64,000 nt of DNA from Patagioenas fasciata (Eukaryota > Chordata > Aves > Columbiformes > Columbidae): the NCBI RefSeq assembly GCF_037038585.1, contig NC_092522.1, positions 124,354,661 to 124,418,660 of the forward strand, given 5' to 3'. Below, piece by piece: positions 1-12,100 of the stretch. Made by a program: the position numbers and the translations under genes. Position 1 is the first letter of the stretch; the number at the start of each line of letters is the position of its first letter. Under the pieces are notes generated by a model. It was not told the origin of the DNA. It did not search any database and saw nothing but the letters and a program-made list of their open reading frames with translations.

Positions 1-205
1 ACAATTGTTGTAGGCACGGGCAGGCTGTCAGGTGCCCCTGAGCCATCTCTTCTCCAGGCTGAGCAAACCCCTTCCCTTGGCCTCTGCTCTCAGGCTCAGT
101 CCTCCAGCCCTCACCATCTTGGTGGCCACCACTGAACTCACTCCAGTTTGTCTTACACTGGGGTCCCAAAACCGGATGCAGTGTGCGATGGTCACATAGA
201 TGTGG
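1..205 (-). mobile_element. Possible CR1 fragment, reverse orientation
   Basis: The reverse complement reads GTTTGCTCAGCCTGGAGAAG and CACCAAGATGGTGAGGGCTG, typical of CR1 3' regions, but there is no clear element boundary. Confidence 0.4.
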
Positions 206-479
206 TGCCCAGGCTGGACATGCAGATGGAGCAGGTTGAAGACAGGAGCCCGTAGCCGCTCTACCAAGTACCGGTTGCCATCAGGAGAGCCAAGGGGGAG
301 GAAGGTCTCATGGGATCTGGACCCTGGGGATGTCGTGGTGCATTCCCACATCACATCTGAGCTCCTTCCTTGGTGGCCTGGAGAGCTGCCCAAGGTGGGT
401 GTTGCTGCCAGGAGGACATCACCACCACCTTTGCCTTGTGTGCAGTTGAAATTGAGAGAAACTATAGGATTCAGAGAAT

Positions 480-830
480 TCAAGTGTAATTTTTGGTCGC
501 TTTCATGTGCTGAGTCAACACGGAGATCCTTCCGTGGACCCACAAGAGGACACTCATGCAGTGCAAGAACAACTTGTGGAGTTTTTGCGTAGTCAGAGAA
601 GAGATGGAAACACCATTGCTTGGAAAATTATTAAAGCGAAGGCTCAAGAAATAGTCTGAGCTCAAAGCATCCCAACTTTAAAGGCCAACAATGCATTATA
701 AAGAGAAGTTTAGGTGCAACATTTGAGGTTTGACTGAAGAACAAAAGCAAGCGGCAGAACGGCATCTGAGGAGCGATAGAAGTGGAAACGTCTCCTGGAA
801 ATGGAGTAAATGAAAACCGCTTTAAGGGGT
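480..830 (+). mobile_element. Possible old DNA-transposon remnant
   Basis: A plus-strand frame reads EDTHAVQEQLVEFLRSQRRD and GNTIAWKIIKAKAQEIV before a stop, then further broken coding-like pieces. The shape resembles a CENPB/pogo-type helix-turn-helix, but the match is weak and no terminal repeats are seen. Confidence 0.2.
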
Positions 831-3800
831 TTACATTAATTAAAGGATTTTTTTTTTAATTAATTAAAACCACATTAAGGTTTGTGTCAAATCTAAAATT
901 AGATTGGAATGTCTTCAGGCTACAACTGTCAGCCTGGTGCTGTAGTCTCCTCTTCAAATGCATTGACTTTTATCAGAGTAACCCTGATTTTGTTTGCTCC
1001 AAGGGAGGTCAGAAAAGGGGAGTTTTGCTTTTGCAGGCTCCGGGTTCCCCCACCTTCATCCCTGAGGTCAGGAAGGACCTTCTTGACCAATGCTGCTGTC
1101 TCTTGCAGATGGGAAAACTCTTTCTTCAACCCTAATCTGGTGGTTGGGTTGATCCTGATGGAGCTGCTTGTGCAGGGAGGGATTGGCACCGCGTCCATCC
1201 CGTCTCGGTGGCCAATTTTTCCCCATTTGTTCAAGGGAAAGACAAAGAACCGAGCCCTGGAGGGCAGATGAGACGCCAGCGGGGAGGGGGAATTCCTCCT
1301 TGGCTTCCATAGGTGCCCCCTGAAAGCCCTCAAGTGTGGGGCTGGGCCAAGGTAAACAGAGAACAAACACATGGAGTCCTTTGAGCTGTTGAACTTCGTC
1401 CTTCCAGGAATCCTTCTGAGATCCTGAAGAGCATGAAACCACCTGCTCGGTTTGGGTGGAAATGAGTTTCGGATCATTTCTGTGCCAACGTTGCCCTGTA
1501 ATTTGTGTTTTTTTTCTTTCATTTGGCAATTACTACCCTTCCCTAATATATTTTGATGAAGTTGTTGCTCTTGTTCTCTACCTTCACTTGACTTATCCGA
1601 CAAACCAAGCTCTCGTAGGACCTTGGTGTCAAATAGTTATGCCTTTCCTTTCATCAACCCAACAGCTCTTTTCTGTACTTCTTCCAAGTAAAGCTGATTT
1701 TTCTTGAGTGAATTGGCCCAGACTGACATGATTTTTCTCACCAGATCTTACCAGTAGCATTAAGTTGTTGCTGGTACCACCCGTGGTACACTGGAGGTAA
1801 CGGTGCTTATTTGTTCTTGTCACCTCCATTAAGCCATCTCCAACTTGTAGCCAAAGCTCATGTTCTTGGTGGATGAGTGCATGACCTTCAAGTAGTGGAA
1901 TCTGGGAGAAATTAGTACAGTTTAGCAGAGCAAGTGGGTAGTTTTGTTACCATTTGGTCTTCTTTTCGGTCAACGCACCCTTGAGCTGGTGTGTGCTTTG
2001 ACCACCTTACCTTGGGTGCCAGAGGAACACTGGTGACCTCCCCTCATCTTGATGAAACGCCTTTATTCTCAAAATCGAGTTTCTTGGAGCTTTTGGGGAG
2101 TCTCTGCTAGATCTCAGTGCCATCCAACATCTTAATGGATGTGAAAGGACACACAAAATTATTCAAGAAGACGTGGAGAACCTGGAAGCGAAGGCAGCCG
2201 GTGTGAACTTGGGGTGCGGTGGAAAGCAAGGTGGACTTCTCTTGGGTGACATTACATGTGTGTGGTGGTGGTGGCACAAAACTGGAGCTCAGGTGTGGTA
2301 TCCACACTGGAAGGGGATTGCAAAATCCAGAGCCAGGGCTGGAGAAGATGTCTTGGAGCTTGGAAGGTTGAAGAGCTCTGATGAATGTATTTGAAGGGGG
2401 GGAAAATGAAGTGGGGATGTGATGGTGATGCTATAGACACTAAGAAGAATGGGAAGTGCTGGCTGCTAGAGAAGTTAACCTTGATGGCTCTGTGATCTTC
2501 AGGAAGTCAGACTGGCCCATCTCTATAAATCTGAACATTTTGATTCTGAAAAATGCCTCGAGAGCGAAATCCCCACCTACGGCAGCAACTTGTGCCAGCG
2601 CAAAGTTGGGGCGAGAGTCTTCGCTTTGCTTCCCGAGCATCCGCCTGAATCCCCTGCCCCACGTTCCCTCCTACGCCCTTCCCGGGATCGAAACCTCCCT
2701 GTTATCAGCGTACGAGGGGTGACGAGTTTGCTGGGGCGAGTGCAGGGAATTTCACGCCTTCCCCTTCTCCGCAGTTCGGTTTTGAGGTGAAACGTTAACC
2801 AGATTGCATCCCGCGCTCCCCGCAGACGCTGGGGAGCCTGTCTCTGTATCTTCTGGAATAATCTGCTTTCTATCAGGGATTGATTTCAGATACAAGCTGC
2901 CCCGGGTCAGTCCTATAAAAATCTCTGCCTGTGCAGCAGCACCGGGGAGCATCCCCTCTATATGTTTATTCTATGGAGCCGTACCACCTCCAAAGCATGT
3001 CAATAAGATTCGCATCCCTGCTCTGACAGTTTTAATCGAGCTGGCAACTTAAATATAGAGCAAAGGGAAGGGGAGGCTGCTAAGAATCGCACAGACCTCT
3101 CCAAACGGTGCCGTGATTTTAACAAGTGAACATTTGGTTATTACATCCTCAAGCTTTTAAACATCTCACACTGTCAAGAACTAATAAATCCTTTAGCACC
3201 TCGCCGTAAGAAGAGGATCTGATAGGATGTAACAGGCGTGGGGATCATGCGGGAAGTCATAAACCACCTGTAGAAATCACTCCTCCTCCTGCCTTCTGCT
3301 GCTTTAGATTCGCTTTTTTCTCCTTGTTTTTTCTGGGTTTTTTTCCCTCAATTCAGCCTCATTTTTAAGCGAGTTCGGAAAGGAAGAGGAAAAACATCTC
3401 CTTTTTTCAAAGCCTTTTTGTGGCCCTTCCTGCCCTTTGTAGAGATGGACAAAGCCTATTTGAAGAGTCTTCTTCCCCCCAGGATGGCACCTGGGCAGGA
3501 TTTTGTGTCCTGGGAGCTTCTCCTCCCTCTGCTCTGGACTCCGGTTCGGTTGGTTGATGATCAGCAGTGGGTTCGTGGATCCCATGAGCTCCATCCCTTT
3601 GGGTGCAGGAGCAGGATGAGCGAGCCCCATCTCACGTTTCTTGTAGCAGCTGTGTTGGAGGCGTCTCATCTCACCTAGTCCCATCTAAGAGGGGTTTCAA
3701 GGTAAACTCACCCCAAAACATCTCTGCAAGTGCCCATCTCATTATTGACCCATCAGAGCGGCCGGCGGTGCGAGCATTGCCATGCCCAAAAAGCAAGAAC

Positions 3801-4330
3801 TAACACCATAAACCTATTTTCTTACAGGGGAAAGAAACCCCATACTTGCAGTCAGCAATGCAAGCCTGACTGTTTTCATTTCAGATCTTCCCCAGAACAA
3901 ACTTTTCTAGTCCTTAATGCTCCTAACGCTCCTGTGAGCAGAGGAAATAAAGGGAGATTTGTACAAGGAGATAATGGCTTTTATTGTGCCGAGCGCTGCG
4001 GTTGGGCAAAGCAAACAAACTTGCCGGGACACGAGCGTGAGAGACGCAGGAGCCGTCTCGCTCCCTCCGGGGCCACTTCATTCCCCGGTGCCTGGTTGTT
4101 GAGCTCCTCATCTGGCGTCTTCTGCCTCCCCCGAGCTCCATGGTTTCATCCTGGGGGGTTTGGTGGCACTTAAAGCTTCACCAGAGCCTTGGGTAGAGAA
4201 CCAACAACACCATCTGGATGGTTTGCAATGACACTTCTCACCGTTCCTTCTGCCTTTGATTATTTGGGAAGTCTGCCTTCCAAGACAGGTTTTCATTCAT
4301 TAATTAAACCTCCAGTCTCAATTACTTAAA

Positions 4331-4646
4331 AGAGGCCGAGAAGAAAGATGAGGACAGACTTTTGAGCAGGGCCTGTTGTGACAGGACAAGGGGTGATGGT
4401 TTTAAACTAAAGGAGGGAGATTCAGGCCAGACATGACGCAGAAATTGTTTGTGCTGAGGGTGGTGAGAGCCTGGCCCAGGTTGGGCAGAGAGGTGGTGGC
4501 TGAACCATCCCTGGAGACATCCCAGGCCAGGCTGGACGGGGCTCTGAGCAACCTGAGCTGCTGAAGATGTCCCTGCTCATGGCAGGGGTGCCACTGGATG
4601 GGCTTTGGAGGTCCCTTCCAACCCAAACTGTTCTATTATTCTATGA
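4331..4646 (+). mobile_element. CR1 3' fragment (type C)
   Basis: Contains GGAGACATCCCAGGCCAGGC and ends TTCTATTATTCTATGAC. I call copies with this core type C. They recur at least eight times in the window. Confidence 0.9.
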
Positions 4647-5187
4647 CTACCCTTTAACTCATTAAGTCCATATTACAATGAGCATGGTTGACGAACGCTG
4701 GAGTGGTGGATCAGGTTCTCCAGGCTGGTGTTTGCTCTGGGTTTGGTGCAGCTGCTGTGCTGAGACAGTGAATTATGTGCGTGGACACTTTCTTATGGGA
4801 GCAGGGAATAGTTTGGACCATCCCAAGTGTTGGAAATAATGGATTTGGTCCTTAAAAAATTAGTTGTAGGTAGCTGCACCTTGTTCCTAGGCGCAGAACT
4901 CCATCACATGAGTCTCCGCAGTATTTTCCAGGAAGGATGGATGTTCAGCCTGGTTCCTTGTTCTCCCAGGCCATCTCTCCCACACTGGGATCGGGAGCAC
5001 CCAAGGGCTCCACCTTCATGTACCCACTGGGAACATCCAGCATCTGGTGCTGCACCCGCAATTCTGCAGGTGATGGTTGCACTGGAAGAGTTAAAGTTGA
5101 TTTTGGAGGTGAGGTCCTCCTGAGGAGGCTCTGTGCAGATCGACAAGAAAGCCGTCAGTCTTCACCCGTGTGGCTTGGTCTGTCTTC

Positions 5188-5445
5188 TCCGGGTGGATTC
5201 CCATACCAGGAGGCTCCATCTTCTCTGGGTAGCTTCCCATACCATGTGGCTCCGTCTTCTCTGGGTAGCTTCCTGTACCATGCAGCTCTGTCTTGTCTAG
5301 GTAACTTCCCTTGCCATGTCATTCCATCTTCTCTAGATAACTTCCCCTACCACGTGGCTCCATCTTCTCTGGGTGGCTTCCCATACCACATGAGTCCTCC
5401 TTCCCTGGGTAGCTTCCCATACCATGTGCCTCCATCCTCTCATCT
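5188..5445 (+). repeat. 36-bp minisatellite, about seven copies, interrupted by a CR1
   Basis: Seven diverged copies of a 36-bp unit with the core GGTAGCTTCCCATACCATGT. The same motif (TAGCTTCCCATACCACGTGG) resumes at 6170, right after the CR1 that follows, so the CR1 landed in the array. Open frames reading SSLGSFPYHVAP repeats come from this array. Confidence 0.9.
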
Positions 5446-5446
5446 T

Positions 5447-6170
5447 ACCCCAGGTTCCTGTATAAGTTGGGGAATGAGCTATTAGAGAGCAGTGTAGGGG
5501 AAAGGGACCTGGGGGTCCTGGGGACAGCAGGGTGAGCATGAGCCAGCACTGGGCCCTTGTGGCCAGGAAGGCCAATGGTACCTGGGGTGGGTTAGAAGGG
5601 GGTGGTCAGTAGGTCAGAGAGGTTCTCCTGCCCCTCTGCTCTGCCCTGGGGAGACCACACCTGGAATCTTGTGTCCAGTTGTGGCCCCTCGGTTCCAGAA
5701 GGACAGGGAACTGCTGCAGAGAGTCCAGCGCAGCCACCAAGATGCTGAAGGGAGTGGAGCATCTCCCGTGTGAGGAAAGGCTGAGGGAGCTGGGGCTCTG
5801 GAGCTGGAGAAGAGGAGACTGAGGGGGGACTCATTCATGGGGATCAATATGGAAAGGGGCAGTGTCAGGAGGATGGAGCCAGGCTCTTCTGGGTGACAAC
5901 CAGTGATAGGACAAGGGGCAACGGGTGCAAACTGGAACACAGGAGGTTCCATTTAAATCTGAGAAGCAACTTGTTGGGGGTGAGGGTGTCAGAGCCTGGC
6001 CCAGGCTGCCCAGGGAGGTTGTGGAGTCTCCTTCTCTGCAGACATTCAAACCCGCCTGGACACCTTCCTGTGGAACCTCAGCTGGGTGTTCCTGCTCCAT
6101 GGGGGGATTGCACTGGATGAGCTTTCCAGGTCCCTTCAACCCCTGACACTCTGGGATTCTGTGATTCTGT
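5447..6170 (+). mobile_element. CR1 3' fragment (type B) inside a minisatellite
   Basis: Core GATGAGCTTTCCAGGTCCCT and terminal ATTCTGTGATTCTGT; type B in my naming. Flanked on both sides by the same 36-bp minisatellite. Confidence 0.92.
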
Positions 6171-7283
6171 AGCTTCCCATACCACGTGGCTCATTCCTGC
6201 CCATCCCTGTCCCACCAGGGGCACCTCACGGCCTGGAGCTGCCCGTGCACCTGCTGATCACACTCATGCGCAGGTGTTCCATCCACCCTTCAGTTCATTT
6301 ATACCACACCGCGACGTTTCCCTTGGCCTCCAACAGATCCCTTTGGCGCAAGTTGATCCCCGCCATGGCTGCAGATTCACAAAGCGTCCCTTTGCAGCCG
6401 CGGAGGGACAGGTGGGAGACACGAGAAGGTCGGGTTTGGAGGAGCAGGTCTGTGCTCCCTGTGTGCATGCGTTGGCAGGTGGCTCCTCGCCGGTGCCATT
6501 CGCATCTTGGACGTGCCCATGCAACCTGAGCATCGAGCTGGTTTAACAATTGACATGAGTGAGTTTTGAATAGGAAGTTCTCTTGGATTTGAACACGCAG
6601 GGCTTCAAGATGCTACGTCTTGAGAAAAGACAGTCTAATTCTTTGCAAAATTAATTAAGTCGGATCGTTAAAGTGGTGTTGCGATGTATTTTATGCCTGC
6701 AGGAGGAGAAGGAAGGCGATGCCAGGGCTGCATTAAAATCGAGGGGGGAGATACTTGTAGCCCTTTCTCATCTCTGCAGATTTGGCCGTGCAGAGGTGAC
6801 ACAGTTTTGGAAGGAATTAAATTTGAGATTAAAGTTTTTCTCTCCCTTTATTCCTTCCCCCAGCAAGATGGAAATGTTCTACCTGCTTGATCTCAGCGCC
6901 GACTATAAAAAAGTCTCGGCTCCTTATGCCTGTTCTCTCCTGTCAGCATTCAGCGCTCATTAATTTTGCATTCACTCAGCACCATATAATTTTTCCTGAC
7001 ATTGTTCAGACAACCAGCCTTTTTTTACTTAAGACATCTTGACACCGTGAATGTTTAACTCTAAAAGGTGTGAAGACAGAAAGAAAAGCCCTTTTCCTTC
7101 TGTTTCATGGCAGCGCGCTTTCCTCTGAGCTCTTCACCATTGCGCAAGGGTTTCGTCGCATGCGGAAAAATAGAGTTTTCCATATAAATTTGCCAAAGAA
7201 AGTGATGTTTGTTGATCGGAGCAAGGAGCGGTGTCTTGGATCTTAATCTGTATTCCTGGTGCTGTTGTACACTGATGATACAT

Positions 7284-7356
7284 CAACTGGTGGGTCTCTT
7301 GAAGGACCCCGGGTAGACTTTGTCTACCCGGGGTCCTTCAAGAGACCCACCAGTTG
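7284..7356. repeat. Perfect inverted repeat, 35-bp arms, 3-base loop
   Basis: Arms 7284-7318 and 7322-7356 are exact reverse complements, with loop TTT at 7319-7321. The centre reads GGGTAGACTTTGTCTACCC. Parts of both arms recur at 7978-8010, 8226-8285 and 8909-8945, in the surrounding duplicated block. Confidence 0.95.
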
Positions 7357-8149
7357 GTCAACCACCATGAGGCGTGAAACCAGTATTGGTTGACGCCAAC
7401 TCTGGTTGCTTTAGGTTATGAGCGTTCATGCGGCATCTCATGGCATCTCAGCTCAGAAGATGCCAACGAACTTCTTAATCCACTCCAGGAGGAGTTGCAG
7501 AAGCGTGTGTGGTTGTGTGTTGCGTTTCTTCAGCTGGAAAACGGGAGTGTTAACAGGGATTAATGTCTTAGGCTCGTTAAAGGGAAGCACGTGTCTTGTC
7601 CATCCTCCCTGAGGTCCTCACTTGGAAGGATGTCACTGGTTGCCATTTGGTTGAGTGCGTAGCAGTTGGTGAGGATGAGGGCAATGCTGGAATACGTTCT
7701 TTGCGAATTATAGTAAGGGTCAAATGGGTTAAAACAAGACTGGGGATGTATTTGCATCGTGGGGTCCTGAGAAACTTGGTTGTGCCTGTTGCTGGTTAGA
7801 TACATATTTCAAAAAATAAGCAAAAAGTTTTAAAAGCCAAAGAAAATTCCTGCCCTCAAAATCTTTCTGTGAAAAGAGGGGAAATACCGGTTGGAGGAGC
7901 AGCCAAAACTGGTGAGCAGCCCATAGCCACGTGGAAGGTGATCTGGGTGAAGATGTTGTACAATGATGATACACCGATGGGTCTCTTGAAGGATCCCGGG
8001 TAGACCAAGTCTACCCATTGGTCCAGTTGGTCAACCACCATGGGGTGTGAAACCAGTATTGGTTGAAGCCAACTCTGGTTGCTTTAGGTTATGAGCGTTC
8101 ATGCGGCATCTCATGGCATCTCAGCTCAGAAGATGCCAACGAGCTTCTT

Positions 8150-8222
8150 AATCGGGTTGGAGCGCATGAGCTTTAAAGGTCATTTCAACCCAAACTGTTC
8201 TGTGATTCTATGATTCTAATGT
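8150..8222 (+). mobile_element. Short CR1 tail in duplication copy 1
   Basis: GAGCTTTAAAGGTCATTTCA to TGATTCTATGATTCT; only the last ~70 bases of a CR1. Confidence 0.7.
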
Positions 8223-9079
8223 AGACAAAGTCTACATTCTAATGTAGACAAAGTCTACCCGGGGTCCTTCAAGAGGCCCACCAGTTGGTCAACCACCATG
8301 GGGCGTGAAACCAGTATTGGTTGAAGCCAACTCTGGTTGCTTTAGTTTATGAGCGCTCATGCGGCATCTCATGGCATCTCAGCTCAGAAGATGCCAACGA
8401 ACTTCTTAATCCACTCCAGGAGGAGTTGCAGAAGCGTGTGTGGTTGTGTGTTGCCTTTCTTCAGCTGGAAAACGGGAGTGTTAACGGGGATTAATGTCTT
8501 AGGCTCGTTAAAGGGAAGCACGTGTCTTGTCCATCCTCCCTTGTCCATCCCTTGGAAGGATGTCACTGGTTGCCATTTGGTTGAGTGCGTAGCAGTTGGT
8601 GAGGATGAGGGCAATGCTGGAATACGTTCTTTGCGAATTATAGTAAGGGTCAAATGGGTTAAAACAAGACTGGGGATGTACTTGCATCGTGGGGTCCTGA
8701 GAAACTTGGTTGTGCCTGTTGCTGGTTAGATACATATTTCAAAAAATAAGCAAAAAGTTTTAAAAGCCAAAGAAAATTCCTGCCCTCAAAATCTTTCTGT
8801 GAAAAGAGGGGAAATACCGGTTGGAGGAGCAGCCAAAACTGGTGAGCAGCCCATAGCCACGTGGAAGGTGATCTGGGTGAAGATGTTGTACATTGATGAT
8901 ACACCGATGGGTCTCTTGAAGGACCCCGGGTAGACCAAGTCTACCCATTGGTCCAGTTGGTCAACCACCATGGGGTGTGAAACCAGTATTGGTTGAAGCC
9001 AACTCTGGTTGCTTTAGGTTATGAGCGTTCATGTGGCATCTCATGGCATCTCAGCTCAGAAGATGCCAACGAGCTTCTT

Positions 9080-9152
9080 AATCCGGTTGGACCGGATGAG
9101 CTTTAAAGGTCATTTCAACCCAAACTGTTCTGTGATTCTATGATTCTAATGT
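9080..9152 (+). mobile_element. Short CR1 tail in duplication copy 2
   Basis: Duplicate of the tail at 8150-8222; the similarity between the two tandem copies ends at this tail. Confidence 0.7.
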
Positions 9153-9680
9153 TGCTTGAGTGTGGGATGACCAGGATGAAGCCCCATTAGAGTTGGATTG
9201 TTGCCTCTCAGGAGCATCCGTTTCTTGGGTCTGGTTGTAGGTGTGGTGGAGGTGGCTATAACCCTCCTGCCGATGGGACCTGCCACCAGCTCCACATGGC
9301 AAATTGCACCAAAGCATCGTGAGATGTTGTCCTGGTTCTGAAATATCCATGTTGAAGGGTTTTTCGAGCAAGCAGAAGGATAAGTCATTGCTCCATTTAT
9401 GTAGATGCTGCCCTGTTGTATCTTTCCCTCAGGTGGTTTAAAAGCTGCCTTGAAATCACTGACCTCATTGTAAATCCAGTGTCCCACCTGCAAATCTATG
9501 CTGGCAGATGAACAAGTCTGTGTGGTTTCATCCTTTCAGGATTTGATGGTTTATGCAGTGGTTGGAGAGGTTGGTATCTGCTGGGACCAGCCCTGGGCTT
9601 TAGTGCGACTTCCCAGTGCCACCATGGGCTGGTGAGGACAGGCTCTTGGCAAACGGCTCTGAGAGCGTTAGATGGAGCTG

Positions 9681-10190
9681 TCATAGAATCGTGGAATCAT
9701 TTTGGTTGGAAAAGCCCCTCAAGATCATCGAGTCCAACCATTCCCCCACCCCTGGCACTGCCCCATGTTCCTGAGAACCTCATGTCCGTCTGTCCAACCC
9801 TCCAGGGATGGTGACTCCAGCACTGCCCTGGGCAGCCTGTTCCAATGCCCCACAGCCCTTTGGGGAAGAAATTGTTCTCCACATCCAACCTCAACCTCCC
9901 CTGGGGCAACTTGAGGCCGTTTCCTCTGCTCCTGGCGCTTGTTCCTGGGGAGCAGAGCCCGACCCCCCTGGCTCCAAGCTCCTTTCAGGCAGTTCAGAGA
10001 TCAGAAGGTCTCCCCTCAGCTCCTGTTCTCCAGCTGAACCCCCCAGGTCCCTCAGCCGCTCCCATCACACTTGTGCTCCAGCCCCTCACCAGCTCCGTTC
10101 CCTTCTCTCCACTCGCTCCAGCACCTCAAGGCCTTTCTTGGCGTGAGAGGCCCAGAACTGCCCCCAGGATTGGAGGTCTGGTTGAGTGCT
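9681..10190 (-). mobile_element. CR1 3' fragment (type A)
   Basis: Reverse orientation; begins TCATAGAATCGTGGAATCAT and contains CACTGCCCTGGGCAGCCTGT, the reverse of the type A core. Confidence 0.92.
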
Positions 10191-11227
10191 GGCTGTGGAA
10201 TAGGATTGCGACACCTCAAAAAAGCCCAAAATTAGACACTATCTTAGCATAAGAATTTAAAATAGATCTGGCAAAATCTCCCCTAAAAACACCTTTTTCT
10301 TTGCTTTGTCTGTAAGAAGAGCATGAGTAGCACAGGTCTCCATCACAGATGTCCCATGTGCCATGGGATGGATCTCACCTTGGTGTCCCAGGGTGACCTG
10401 GCGTTGCGGTTGGGTTTGTCACCGATAACCCATCCCAACGGGTGGTGTAAAACCGGCGAGCGCAGGGATCGAGAGGATCCCAAGATCTGCTCTTCTATTT
10501 CTTGCGCTGGTATTTTCAAGCTCTGAACCTCACCGATTGTATTTTTCCACAGTTTTTTTTTAAATTCATCCATCAGATAATTTCCTTCCTCCCACTAGAA
10601 TAAGAAGTTACACAACCCAAGAGCTGCTGATTTCCATACAGTGTTTTGGAGGAATCTGGTATTTGTGGAAGTGAAGAAAGGAGGGCTCTGGGCTGGTTTT
10701 CTGCAGTGTGAATGTGCTGACGTTGAATATGGGGGCGTTGGGCAAATCGCAGCTTCCAGTCTTGAGTTTTGATTTAGAGGAACCTCCAGCCTGGTGATGC
10801 TCCGAGTCTTTCCCCCAACACATCCCTCACCTCACAGATAGGCCTGGACACGCCATCCTCTTCGGGTACCTTTTAAAACCATGAAGAAATTCCATTTCTA
10901 CAGTCTGGTTCCACTTTCCTGCATCAACGCCGTTGTCGTCTTCTCCTCTCGTGGCTTTTTGAAATAATATCTTTCCTGCCCCACCGAAGGTGCACACCTT
11001 CTGCCAAGGACTTGATTTTTATGGCTTTTTATTTTCCTGTTGGGTTTACGGGACTGATGAACCCCGTAGTAGGCACTAATTAATGGCCCAGCTCCTCTCA
11101 CGCTCTCGGTCCATGGGTGCACTGAGTCTGTGCCATCTGATTTTAATTAACTGCAAATCAAAGCTGCTCATTTGAGAAATCACAGATGTGGATTGTTGGG
11201 GTTTTTTTTCATTGCTCATCTTTTAGA

Positions 11228-12100
11228 AATCCCAGAATCCCAGAATGTCAGGGGTTGAAGGGCCCTGGAAAGCTCATCCAGTGCAATCCCCCCATGGAGC
11301 AGGAACACCCAGCTGAGGTTCCACAGGAAGGTGTCCAGGCGGGTTTGAATGTCTGCAGAGAAGGAGACTCCACAACCTCCCTGGGCAGCCTGGGCCAGGC
11401 TCTGACACCCTCACCCCCAACAAGTTGCTTCTCCTCTTTCAGTGGAACCTCCTGTGTTCCAGTTTGCACCCATTGCCCCTTGTCCTGTCACTGGTTGTCA
11501 CCCAGCAGAGCCTGGCTCCATCCTCCTGACACTGCCCCTTTCCATATTGATCCCCAGGAATGAGTCCCCCCTCAGTCTCCTCTTCTCCAGCTCCAGAGCC
11601 CCAGCTCCCTCAGCCTTTCCTCACACGGGAGATGCTCCACTCCCTCCAGCATCTTGGTGGCTGCGCTGGACTCTCTCCAGCAGTTCCCTGTCCTTCTGGA
11701 GCTGAGGGGCCACAACTGGACACAAGATTCCAGGTGTGGTCTCCCCAGGGCAGAGCAGAGGGGCAGGAGAACCTCTCTGACCTACTGACCACCCCCTTCT
11801 AACCCACCCCAGGTCCCATTGGCTTCCTGGCCACAAGGGCCCAGTGCTGGCTCATGCTCACCCTGCTGTCCCCAGGACCCCCAGCTCCCTTTCCCCTACA
11901 CTGCTCTCTAATAGCTCATTCCCCAACTTACACTGGAACCTGGGGTTGTTCCTGCCCACATTCAAGACCCTACACTTGTTCTTGTTCTATTTCATTACAT
12001 TTTTCCCGCCCAGCTCTCCAACCTGTCCAGGTCTCTGGATGGCAGCACAACTTCCAGTGTCACCACTCCTCCCAGCTTGCTCAGACAGAGCTGGCTGAGA
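11228..12100 (-). mobile_element. CR1 3' fragment (type B), ~870 bp
   Basis: Reverse orientation, from CCCAGAATCCCAGAATGTCA at the 3' end of the element to GGTGTCACCAGC-like CR1 sequence near 12060. One of the longest copies here. Confidence 0.92.

Larger units (their letters stand above)
7291..9152. repeat. Two-copy ~930-bp tandem duplication with nested modules
   Basis: Copy 1 is about 7291-8222 and copy 2 about 8222-9152, offset 930-931 bases and nearly identical over long stretches. Within each copy a ~150-bp module (starting CCAGTTGGTCAACCACC) occurs at both ends around a ~550-bp core, so this module appears four times (about 7350, 8022, 8281, 8955). Each copy ends in a short CR1 3' tail. 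I recognise no coding family in it; the open frames of 60-126 codons occur in pairs only because of the duplication. Confidence 0.9.

Noticed and set aside
28-543. A 171-codon minus-strand frame as a possible exon or gene
   Set aside because: Its C-terminal part looks like CR1 read through; no splice sites or protein family recognised.
4937-5485. A 182-codon frame with SSLGSFPYHVAP repeats
   Set aside because: It is the 36-bp minisatellite read in frame and is broken by the CR1.
7418-8904. Paired frames (for example 81-126 codons) repeated at offset 930, suggesting a duplicated small gene
   Set aside because: Pairing is explained by the tandem DNA duplication; no family resemblance, and differences between copies include a replaced segment near 8540 without frame pressure.
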